Shown: in pieces, positions 8,247 through 15,165 of the stretch | Position numbering within the stretch: position 1 is the stretch's first letter | How the letters are laid out: each line of letters opens with the position of its first letter | DNA from: JAUIEH01 sp964483375 | GTDB lineage: Bacteria > Pseudomonadota > Alphaproteobacteria > Caulobacterales > Maricaulaceae | Assembly (NCBI GenBank): GCA_964483375.1 | Contig: CAZABJ010000018.1 | Span: forward strand, 1-44,732 | Length of the DNA: 44,732 nucleotides | Reading direction: 5' to 3' | Translations under genes and position numbers: made by a program | Notes under the pieces: model-generated | Database searches by the model: none | What the model saw: only the letters and a program-made list of their open reading frames with translations | Told to the model about the DNA's origin: nothing

Positions 8247-8597
8247 TTTGGTTCTCCCAGCACGGAAAGAGCCGGGCAGGACACCCGGTCAAATAGTGAC
8301 GACGCCCCTCGCGTCGCCTACGTGGACGCGACATGTGTCAAAATTACGAGAGGTCAAGAAAAAAGGTGCGCAAAAAAAATTGAATAATTGCGAATGCGTA
8401 TCAGTAAGTATGTGAGCGCACGTATTGTGCGGTGCAATATTTGTCTCAAAAGGTTGCGCTAACGCGCTGAGGCGTCGCAAGAAAGTTGTTTGTTGCTTGG
8501 CAATATGCGCTGGGCGCGAGCTCGGATCGATGGGGCATGCATTTTTTGCAGAAAGTTTGCGCAGCTTGCCCTGGCTCATCGACGGAATAGGTCCGCC
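8247..8597. promoter_or_regulatory. Rhodopsin operon upstream region
   Basis: This 351-base stretch has no convincing gene. It is distinctly AT-rich around 8340-8410, with A- and T-runs, and must hold the promoter of the minus-strand rhodopsin operon. Candidate -35-like TTGACC and TTGACA boxes occur on the minus strand (around 8350 and 8335), but neither has a good -10 at the right distance, so I do not name a promoter. A small 6-bp stem-loop (CGACGC / GCGTCG) lies near 8301-8317 in the presumed leader. The IS6-like element begins at its far end. Confidence 0.5.
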
Positions 8598-8619
8598 GGC
8601 GTTGTCAGAAGAAAAACGG
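8598..8619 (+). repeat. Left terminal inverted repeat of the IS6-like element
   Basis: The left end begins GGCGTTGTCAGA and is followed by an A-rich run and CGG. It pairs with the right end at 9382-9402 over about 17 of 21 positions. Confidence 0.7.
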
Positions 8620-8655
8620 TTTGAGCGGATTGGCTTGAAACCGTAGCGTTTTCTG

Positions 8656-9349
8656 ATGCGTAATCCGTTTCGGTATTTCAAGGCGTCGCCTGAGATCATC
8701 CGCCTTGCCGTGATGACGCACATCCGCTTTCCATTGTCGCTGCGGAACGTTGAAGATCTGCTCCATGAGCGGGGCATCGACATCACCCACGAGACGGTGC
8801 GTTTCTGGTGGAACCGGTTCGGTCCGATGTTCGCGAAGTCGATCCCCAAACGACAGGTCGAAAACCGCTTCTACTCGAACTGGTCCTGGCATCTCGACGA
8901 GGTTTTCGTGAAAAAACGGCGAGCTTCACTATCTTTGGCGGGCCGTTGATCACGAAGGCGAAGTACTCGAAGCTTTCGTCACCAAACGCCGGGATCGCAA
9001 GTCAGCATTGAAATTTCTGCGTAAAGCAATGAAGCGATATGGCTGTCCGGAGGTCGTTGTGACGGACCGGTTAGGCTCATACAAAGCCGCCATGCGAGAG
9101 ACCGGAAATGCGAGCCGCCAGACAACCGGGAGGTGGCTCAACAATCGGGCCGAAAACTCACACCTCCCGTTCCGGCGAAGAGAGCGAGCGATGGCCAGAT
9201 TTCGACATATGCGAAGTTCACAAAAGTTTGCCGCCGTCCACTCATCCGTTCACAGTCTTTTCAATCGGGAACGTCATCTAAACCGACGGGGAATTTTCAA
9301 GGAAAACCGATCCGCCGCCCTGGCCGAATGGCGTCAGCTTGCGGCTTGA
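8656..9349 (+). pseudogene. IS6-family DDE transposase, frameshifted
   Basis: Translation starts MRNPFRYFKASPEIIRLAVM and runs through the family's HTH and the NWSWHLDEVFVK motif, which holds the first catalytic Asp. The frame then shifts. The second part, from about 8915, reads NGELHYLWRAVDHEGE, then CPEVVVTDRLGSYKAAM with the second Asp, and NNRAENSHLPFRRRERAM with the catalytic Glu, to the stop at 9349. The join is an A6 run at 8911-8916. Removing one A restores a single frame of about 230 residues, normal for IS6. Either the transposase is inactivated or the run is a sequencing or assembly error. IS6 elements do not normally use programmed frameshifting. Confidence 0.85.
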
Positions 9350-9381
9350 GACAGGTTCAATCCCGGTCCTTCGAGACCGAT

Positions 9382-9402
9382 CCGATTTTGTCTGACAGCA
9401 CC
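9382..9402 (-). repeat. Right terminal inverted repeat of the IS6-like element
   Basis: Read on the minus strand from 9402 it begins GGTGCTGTCAGACAAAATCGG, closely matching the left end at 8598. It defines the right boundary of the element, 53 bases after the transposase stop. Confidence 0.7.
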
Positions 9403-9633
9403 ACCATGGATTTTGAAAAAGTCGTTTAAAGCAAAGATTTAAGTTGTATCGGCCTCCGTCATTGAGGCGCCTGCGCATCAACGTACCCACGAAACGGTCG
9501 CCGTTGGAGGCCAGGCCATCATCCTGGGGCAAGTCGGGTGTTTCGTGACGTTGGGAGCGTAGGGCCTCGGTGCAACGCCGTTCGCCAGCGCTTTCGACAT
9601 CGCTTGTCAGGCTGACCTCGTGTTCGCGCCCGC
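9403..9633. other. Intergenic stretch between IS and macB, nothing identified
   Basis: This 231-base stretch contains only short open frames. A minus-strand frame around 9417-9532 (MPQDDGLASNGDRFVGTLMR...) is not recognisable and may be a remnant cut by the IS. No terminator with a T tract is evident behind macB. Confidence 0.4.
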
Positions 9634-10866
9634 TTACTCCCGCCGCAGCGCTTCGATGGGATCAAGCTGAGCGGCGCGCCGGGCCGGGTATGCGCCAAAC
9701 GCCAGCCCCACAAGCGCGGCGAACGCTAGCGATAGCGCCACCGAACTGGGCGTGAGCACAAGCTCCCATGCGCCAATCCGCGCAAAGCCCAGCGCCCCGG
9801 CGACGCCGATCGCCGCGCCAATCAGGCCGCCTGCGGTGGAGAGCGTCACCGCCTCCAAGGAAAACTGCGCGAGAATATCGCTGCGCTTGGCCCCAAGCGC
9901 CATGCGCAAACCAATCTCGCGGGTGCGCTCGGTGACCGAAACCAGCATGATATTCATGATCCCGATGCCGCCCACCAAGAGCGACACCGAAGCGACTGCG
10001 CCCAAGAGGATGGAAAACGTCTGCGTCGTCTGGGCGCGCGAGTTCAGAATTGACGCCAGGTTGCGGACGCGGAAGTCATCCGTCTCGCCTGGTCGAATGC
10101 CATGCCGGCGGCGAAGCAGCTCTTCGATGTCCGCCTGCGCCGCTTCGACCCGGTCGTCGTCCAGCACCTTGATGGTGATCCGGCCCACCGCGTCAGGCCG
10201 GCCGCCCTGGCGACCGGTGAGCCTTGCGCGCGCGGTGGTGAGGGGTACGAACACCACGTCGTCCTGGTCTGACCCGAACGCCGACTGTCCCTTTTCAGCC
10301 AGAACCCCGACAATTTCGAACGGCGCGCGATTGATGCGGATGGAGCGCCCGACCGGGTTCTCCGCGCCGAACAGCTCCCGCGCCACCGTCGCGCCGACGA
10401 CCGCCACCGTCCGCCGCACGCGCACGTCCGCGTCCTCGATGAGACGCCCCTCGGCCAAGTCCCACTCCCGGGCGATGAAATTGTCCGGGGTGACGCCTTC
10501 GACGGTGGTGGACCAATTGGCCCCCGGCGCGACGATTTGCGCGCCCGTGCGCACGCTGGCGTCCACCGCGGCGAGGCCGGCGATTTCCTCCTCAATGGCT
10601 TGGCGATCACCATCGGTGAGGCTGGAGGACGCGCCGAACCCGGCCGACGCGCCGCTCGATCTGTTGTCCTGGGGCACGATGATGAGGAGGTTGGAGCCGA
10701 GGGACCGGATGAAACCCTCGACCGCCCGCTGCGCGCCTGCGCCGATGGCGAGCATGATGATCACCGCGGCCACGCCGATGATGACCCCCAAAGCGGTCAG
10801 CGCAGAGCGCAAGGGATTGGCGGCGATGGCGCGCCCGGCGGCGCGTACGGTGTCGGCGGATTTCAT
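9634..10866 (-). CDS. MacB-type ABC transporter permease (FtsX fold)
   Basis: The membrane subunit of a tripartite MacAB-like exporter or mechanotransducer. The 410-residue protein has an N-terminal membrane helix (ALTALGVIIGVAAVIIMLAI), then a large periplasmic MacB-core domain of about 225 residues. The C-terminal FtsX domain starts near QTTQTFSILLGAVASVSLLVGGIGIMNIM, with the family motif RTREIGLRMALGAKRSDIL and two more helices. It ends in a cytoplasmic tail DPIEALRRE, typical of MacB. The ATPase is a separate gene whose stop overlaps this start (ATGA), unlike E. coli MacB, where both are fused. Substrate is unknown; macrolide export should not be assumed. Confidence 0.9.
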   Translation of the reverse strand: MKSADTVRAAGRAIAANPLRSALTALGVIIGVAAVIIMLAIGAGAQRAVEGFIRSLGSNLLIIVPQDNRSSGASAGFGASSSLTDGDRQAIEEEIAGLAAVDASVRTGAQIVAPGANWSTTVEGVTPDNFIAREWDLAEGRLIEDADVRVRRTVAVVGATVARELFGAENPVGRSIRINRAPFEIVGVLAEKGQSAFGSDQDDVVFVPLTTARARLTGRQGGRPDAVGRITIKVLDDDRVEAAQADIEELLRRRHGIRPGETDDFRVRNLASILNSRAQTTQTFSILLGAVASVSLLVGGIGIMNIMLVSVTERTREIGLRMALGAKRSDILAQFSLEAVTLSTAGGLIGAAIGVAGALGFARIGAWELVLTPSSVALSLAFAALVGLAFGAYPARRAAQLDPIEALRRE

Positions 10867-11555
10867 GGGGACTTGGCCTCGTCGGACGTCAATCGGCCGT
10901 CTCGAAACCGCATGATGCGGCGCGCATGCTCGGCCACCTCTTCATCGTGGGTGACGACGACCACGGTCACCCCCTCGGCGTTGAGGCTTTCAAACAGAGC
11001 AAGCACTTCCTCGCCGGTCTTGGTGTCGAGGGCGCCGGTGGGTTCGTCCGCCAACAAAATAGCGGGGGCGTTGGCGAGCGCGCGTGCGATCGCGACGCGC
11101 TGCTGTTGACCGCCGGAAAGCTGGGTAGGCCGGTGATCCATGCGATCGCCGAGGCCGACGCGGCGGAGGATGTCCGCGGCTCTGGCGCGTCTCTGCGGCG
11201 GGGGCGTCTCGGCGTAAATCAACGGCAATTCGACATTCTCCGCCGCCGACAACCGCGGCAAGAGATTGAACTGCTGGAAGACGAAGCCGATGGTTTGATT
11301 GCGAAAGCGAGCGAGCCCCGGTTCGTCGAGCGCGCCCACGTCCTGGCCGGCGCATAAGCAGCGGCCGCGCGTGGGGCGGTCCAGCCCGCCGATAATGTTC
11401 ATCAGCGTCGACTTGCCCGAGCCCGACGGGCCCATGACGGCCAAATGCTCCCCCGCCGCGACGGTGAACGACACCGAGTCCAGCGCGCGCACCACGCTGT
11501 CGCCCATCTGATAGTCCTTGCCGAGGCCCTCCGCGATGATGGCCGGGTCCGTCAT
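10863..11555 (-). CDS. MacB/LolD-type ABC transporter ATPase
   Basis: Cytoplasmic ATPase partner of the permease encoded just downstream. In its 230 residues I see Walker A GPSGSGKST, Q-loop FVFQQFNLLPRLSAAENVELP, signature LSGGQQQRVAIARAL, Walker B ILLADEPTGALD and H-loop VVVTHDEEVAEHA. These are the hallmarks of the MacB/LolD/FtsE clade. It overlaps both neighbours by 4 bases (macA-like upstream, macB-like downstream), so the three products are made from one message in the order adaptor, ATPase, permease. Confidence 0.93.
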   Translation of the reverse strand: MTDPAIIAEGLGKDYQMGDSVVRALDSVSFTVAAGEHLAVMGPSGSGKSTLMNIIGGLDRPTRGRCLCAGQDVGALDEPGLARFRNQTIGFVFQQFNLLPRLSAAENVELPLIYAETPPPQRRARAADILRRVGLGDRMDHRPTQLSGGQQQRVAIARALANAPAILLADEPTGALDTKTGEEVLALFESLNAEGVTVVVVTHDEEVAEHARRIMRFRDGRLTSDEAKSP

Positions 11556-13102
11556 GGAAAGCCGCCCCGGCGGAAGCCGCCGCGACGACCGCCGGTTTGC
11601 GCCGGCGCGGCCTGGTCGCCCCCGCCGGTGATGACCGCATCCCCGTCGGCGAGAGGTCCTTGCAGCACCTCAAGCACTTCGGAGCGCTCCGCGTCCTGGG
11701 CGCCGAGCGAAACCACCACCCGCTCCAGCCGGCCGCCGGCCCCCTCCACCCAAACCACGCCCCGGCGCGCCTGGTCGCCGCGGCGCTCGCGCGCTCGGCC
11801 TTGCAGCGCATCGAGCCGTTCGCGCTGGGCCTCGGTCAAAAGCGGGCGGATTTGCGCGAGTGCGGTTTGCATGGCCTGGCCGGCCCGCCCGCGCACCGCG
11901 CTCATGTCGCCGCTGGCTTGGGCTTCTTGGAACGCCGCGCGCATCGCCGCGCTCGCTTCAGCGACGATGGGCTCGACTTGGGCTTGCTGCTCTTCGGTGA
12001 GCTCAAGGGCCGCGGTCAAACGCGCAAGCCGCCCCCCACCGCCGCCGCCGCGACCGCCAAAGCCGGCGCGGGCGCCGGGCCCGGCCGGGCGCGCGTCCTC
12101 GCGGGGTGCGTCGGCCGGCGTCCAGCGCAGCGCGGCGTTGGGCACGCGCAAGACATCAGTCCGCTCCTCCAGAATGATTTCGGCGTTGGCGGTCATCCCC
12201 GGCAACAGCGACAGGCGCGGATTGGGCGTTTCGGCGACCACCGTATAGGTAACCACGCTTTGCTCGACGGTGGGGTTGATGCGCACCTGAACCACGTCGC
12301 CTTCAAAAGTCTGGTCGACATAGGCGTCAACGGTGAACCGCACCGGCAGACCCTGGCGAACCTCGCCGATATCGGCCTCATCCACGCGGATCTCGACGCG
12401 CATGCGGTCCAACCCCTCGGCGATGGTGAACAAGACCGGCGCTTGCAGGCTCGCCGCGACGGTTTGGCCGTTTTCAACCGTCCGGTTGATGACCACCCCG
12501 TCAGTCGGCGCGCGAATGCTCGCCCGCTCCAAATCGATGCGGGCGTTCTCCAGAGCCGCTTCGGCCTGGGTGACCCGCGCGCCGGCGACCTCCACATTGG
12601 CTTCGGCGGTGTTGACCGAGGCGCGCGCGCGGTCGCGGGCGGCGAGCGCGGCGTCCAAGGCGGACACGCTCGAGACCCCGCGGGTCTCCAAGTCTTGTTG
12701 GCGCTGGTGCTCTCGCTCGGCCGCCCGCAAATCAGCGCGGGCAGCGGTCAGCTGGGCCTCGGCGGCGGTCAGATTGGCGCGTTGGACGGCCAGATCGGCT
12801 TCGTCCACCAAGACCCGTTGCGCAAAGGTGGAGGGGTCCAGCCGGGCGATGATTTGACCCTGTTCGACAGGGTCGTTGAAATCGACCAGCACCTCGGCGA
12901 TTTGGCCGGAGAGCTGAGAGCCGACCTCAACCGCGCCGACCGGCTCAAGTCGACCCGTGGCGGCGACGGACCGGACAACGTCCCCGCGGTCGACCAACCC
13001 AAAGCGCAAAGGCGGGGCGTCGTCGGGGGCCTGCCCGCCAAATACGCGCCAGGCGACAACAACAACCGCAAGGGCGGCCGCGACAATGATCCAACGACGC
13101 AC
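11552..13102 (-). CDS. MacA-like periplasmic adaptor with inserted helical domain
   Basis: Membrane-fusion protein linking the MacB-like transporter to an outer-membrane channel. The 516-residue product has an N-terminal anchor (residues 4-21), a lipoyl/barrel part (TGRLEPVGAVEVGSQLSGQI), a long coiled-coil hairpin (about 100-195) and the returning barrel (APTDGVVINRTVENGQTV). It is about 120 residues longer than typical MacA. The extra part, about 331-447, begins with a Gly-rich linker. It then has two LTxxQ-like repeats, LTEEQQAQVEPI (368) and LTEAQRERLDAL (422), separated by Ala-rich helix, resembling the Spy/CpxP chaperone motif. The beta domain resumes at VVWVEGAGGRLERVVV. Translation starts at GTG (13102) with a GGAGAG site 5 bases before. 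Adaptor assignment is firm; the role of the insert is unknown. Confidence 0.9.
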   Translation of the reverse strand: MRRWIIVAAALAVVVVAWRVFGGQAPDDAPPLRFGLVDRGDVVRSVAATGRLEPVGAVEVGSQLSGQIAEVLVDFNDPVEQGQIIARLDPSTFAQRVLVDEADLAVQRANLTAAEAQLTAARADLRAAEREHQRQQDLETRGVSSVSALDAALAARDRARASVNTAEANVEVAGARVTQAEAALENARIDLERASIRAPTDGVVINRTVENGQTVAASLQAPVLFTIAEGLDRMRVEIRVDEADIGEVRQGLPVRFTVDAYVDQTFEGDVVQVRINPTVEQSVVTYTVVAETPNPRLSLLPGMTANAEIILEERTDVLRVPNAALRWTPADAPREDARPAGPGARAGFGGRGGGGGGRLARLTAALELTEEQQAQVEPIVAEASAAMRAAFQEAQASGDMSAVRGRAGQAMQTALAQIRPLLTEAQRERLDALQGRARERRGDQARRGVVWVEGAGGRLERVVVSLGAQDAERSEVLEVLQGPLADGDAVITGGGDQAAPAQTGGRRGGFRRGGFP

Positions 13103-13275
13103 GGCGTCTCTCCGCCCCCGCTGCCATCGTCACCAGCGACGACGAAACCACTTTAACCCAAGGCCGGGGCGCTTTCCGTCGCCAAATGCTGCGCCAGGAG
13201 CAGCATGAACGCCGCGCCCTACTCAAACTCGGAAACGGCGATGAGCTCATCTGGTTGAGCGCGCCCGCAAGCCCG

Positions 13276-13512
13276 TCATGACGCGTCGGCGCGGTCCGCC
13301 CGGGCGCCGCTTGCCGCCTGTTTGCGCCAGGCCCCGATTTGGCGGCCGATCACGTCAAGCGCGCGGGCGGCGTGCTCGTAGCGGCGCTCGTCGAGGTGGG
13401 CGAGGTCGAAGGTCAGGCGCAGAAGGTGGCGGAGGTTTTCGGGAAGCGGGCCATTCTGAACGACGTCGTACGGCCATGAACGCGGCGCCATGGCGGACGC
13501 CCTCACCGCCAT
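13276..13512 (-). CDS. Small unrecognised protein, 78 residues
   Basis: A minus-strand frame from the ATG at 13512 to 13276. The product starts MAVRASAMAPRSWPYDVVQN and continues with a plausible helical, charged segment (ENLRHLLRLTFDLAHLDERR, then YEHAARALDVIGRQIGAWRKQ) and an Ala/Arg-rich tail. I do not recognise the family. That it may be real is suggested by the diverged copy of its first 20 codons at 815-880, where most amino-acid changes are conservative. It lies between macA-like and the divergent protease gene, 173 bases from the former. A longer in-frame start exists at 13755 but would run into the protease gene. Confidence 0.5.
   Translation of the reverse strand: MAVRASAMAPRSWPYDVVQNGPLPENLRHLLRLTFDLAHLDERRYEHAARALDVIGRQIGAWRKQAASGARADRADAS
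13447..13512 (-). repeat. Diverged direct repeat, right copy (partner 815-880)
   Basis: This segment is the 5' end of the small ORF at 13276-13512 and aligns without gaps to 815-880 at about 80% identity by eye. Same orientation, about 12.6 kb apart. Confidence 0.6.
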
Positions 13513-13732
13513 GGCCTGAGCTTCGCACGACCTGAACCGCTTTTGCGCCGCCGGCAGGGCTGATTGGCTAGGCCTCGCGGTATCCGAAGCGAACTGGCGT
13601 CGCCGGAGCGCGGGCGAGCTGTGTCCGCTCTTTCTTGATCGCGGTTCTTGACGCAACGCTCCGGGACGTGCGTCTGGCGGATTGCGGATCGGTGCGGGCG
13701 GAATTACCGTTCCGCGGCGCGTCACCGGGGCA

Positions 13733-15151
13733 ATGGCGGATCCATCCTTGACCAACTTCAGGAAGTCTTTGCGCTCCTCAGGCTGCGCCGCGGCGCTTGT
13801 CGCGGCGGTCCTGAGCCCAGCATCGGCCCAGGAGCTCGAAACGCGAGCCGGGGCGAGATACCAAGCCCCTTACGACGACGCGCGCGGCGTGAGGACCTAC
13901 GCCGACATGGTCGCCGATGCGAGCCGCTCGGTCGTGAGGGTGCGCGCGTTTCGACGCAGCGATTCGAACGAAGGCGACGTGGTGGTGACCGGGGCGGGCG
14001 TCGTCACCGACGCCGAGGCGGGACTGATCCTCACCAGCGCTCATGTGGTCGAGCGGGCGGCGATCATCACAATCACAAATCCCGACGGGGAGGAAACCGA
14101 CGCGGTTCTCCTCGGGGCCGACGAAAGCACCGATCTGGCGCTTTTGCGGGCGGATGTGGGCGCGGCGCGCACCGCGCGTTTCGCCGATTCCGAATTGGTC
14201 CGGCCTGGCGACGTCGTTTTCGCCCTGGGCTTCCCTCGGGCGCTTGATCTGACCATCACCAGCGGCATCGTCAGCGGCGTCGCGCGCCAACGCTTTCGAG
14301 CCTCCATGGGCGACACGCGCGGATTGGACGAGTTCATCCAGACCGATGCAGCGATGCATCCGGGCAATAGCGGCGGGCCCCTCATCGATTCCGCAGGCCG
14401 GGTCATCGGCATCAACACCTTCATTCTGTCTGAAAGCGGGGACGACAGCGGCCTGAATTTCGCCGCCCCCTCGCGCTTCGCCGTCGCCGTGGCGCGTCAA
14501 TTGGAGCGCTACGGCGCTGCACGGCGGGGCGTGATCGGCGTGCGGGTGGACACCCTTCGCAGCGACAGCGCCCAAGCCTTGGGCGTCGATGTCGCGAGCG
14601 GGGCGGTTGTGCTGGAGGTTTCGCCCAATTCCCCCGCGGAGGCGGCGGGATTTCGCGCGGGCGACGTGGTGACCGGCGCCGGGGGCGAGCGCATCGACAG
14701 CCGAACCGACTTCATCAATTTCTGGCTGCTGGCTGAGCCCGGGCGGCGCTACGACGTGTTTGCGCGGCGGGGCGATCAAGTCCTGCAACTCAGTTTGGTG
14801 CTGGACGCCGCAGAGGACGCCGCCCCTGTCGCCGAAGCCGACGCGATCGAACAGCGCGACTATATTATGGGGGCTTTATTCGTCGACCTGCCGCGCCGTT
14901 TGGATGTCGCCGAGCCCGCCGTCACGGGGGTCCGCGCCGCGGTCGTTCCCGAAGGGTCGCTCGCTCACCAGCTCGGTCTCCGCACAAATGACATTGTCGT
15001 GGCGTTGGATCGAGCGCCGGTGACGTCGACGCGCGGATTCCGCGATGCGTTGATCGCCAGCGCCCCGGTGCCCGTCGCCCTCTCGGTCCAGAGAGGCGGG
15101 GATCGAGAGTTCATCGTGCTTGCGCCGTCTGACGGGCTGCGTTTGCGTTAG
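13733..15151 (+). CDS. Secreted trypsin-like serine protease with PDZ domains (Deg/HtrA-like)
   Basis: A predicted periplasmic protease of 472 residues. The ATG at 13733 (MADPSLTNFRKSLRSSG) gives a signal peptide ending at about SPASA/QE (residue 32); the longer frame from 13682 buries it. The catalytic triad is visible: H104 in TSAHVVE, D134 in STDLALLR and S213 in HPGNSGGPL. Two PDZ-like modules follow, about 265-355 (VVLEVSPNSPAEAAGFRAGDVV) and 380-470 (AAVVPEGSLAHQLGLRTNDIVVAL). It heads a plus-strand operon, with only 14 bases to the vWA gene. HtrA enzymes cut misfolded envelope proteins or act as site-1 proteases in signalling; its pairing with Tag-like genes suggests a dedicated target. 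The family is certain, the substrate unknown. Confidence 0.9.
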   Translation: MADPSLTNFRKSLRSSGCAAALVAAVLSPASAQELETRAGARYQAPYDDARGVRTYADMVADASRSVVRVRAFRRSDSNEGDVVVTGAGVVTDAEAGLILTSAHVVERAAIITITNPDGEETDAVLLGADESTDLALLRADVGAARTARFADSELVRPGDVVFALGFPRALDLTITSGIVSGVARQRFRASMGDTRGLDEFIQTDAAMHPGNSGGPLIDSAGRVIGINTFILSESGDDSGLNFAAPSRFAVAVARQLERYGAARRGVIGVRVDTLRSDSAQALGVDVASGAVVLEVSPNSPAEAAGFRAGDVVTGAGGERIDSRTDFINFWLLAEPGRRYDVFARRGDQVLQLSLVLDAAEDAAPVAEADAIEQRDYIMGALFVDLPRRLDVAEPAVTGVRAAVVPEGSLAHQLGLRTNDIVVALDRAPVTSTRGFRDALIASAPVPVALSVQRGGDREFIVLAPSDGLRLR

Positions 15152-15165
15152 GTTGGGAGTGGAAG

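Larger units (their letters stand above)
8598..9402 (+). mobile_element. IS6-family insertion sequence, decayed
   Basis: An element of about 805 bp bounded by imperfect inverted repeats: left end GGCGTTGTCAGAAGAAAAA from 8598, right end, read inward, GGTGCTGTCAGACAAAAT from 9402. Length, end sequence style and the single DDE transposase match the IS6 family (IS26 relatives, about 800 bp). The flanking 8-mers (ggtccgcc and accatgga) do not match, so there is no visible target duplication. That fits either age, rearrangement, or the cointegrate mode used by this family. It sits between the rhodopsin promoter region and macB. Confidence 0.82.

Noticed and set aside
8289..8849. A 186-codon minus-strand frame across the IS left end.
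   Set aside because: Half is antisense to the transposase, and the rest is low-complexity and unrecognisable.
8911..8916. Programmed ribosomal frameshifting at the A6 run in the transposase.
   Set aside because: The needed shift is +1, the run is not in the frame of a canonical -1 heptamer, and IS6 transposases are made from one frame. A simple indel explains it.
9352..9370. GGTTCAATCCCGGTC, resembling a tRNA T-arm.
   Set aside because: No acceptor stem or anticodon arm fits around it, and it belongs to the right end of the IS element.
8590..9410. 8-bp target duplication around the IS6-like element.
   Set aside because: The octamers ggtccgcc and accatgga do not match.
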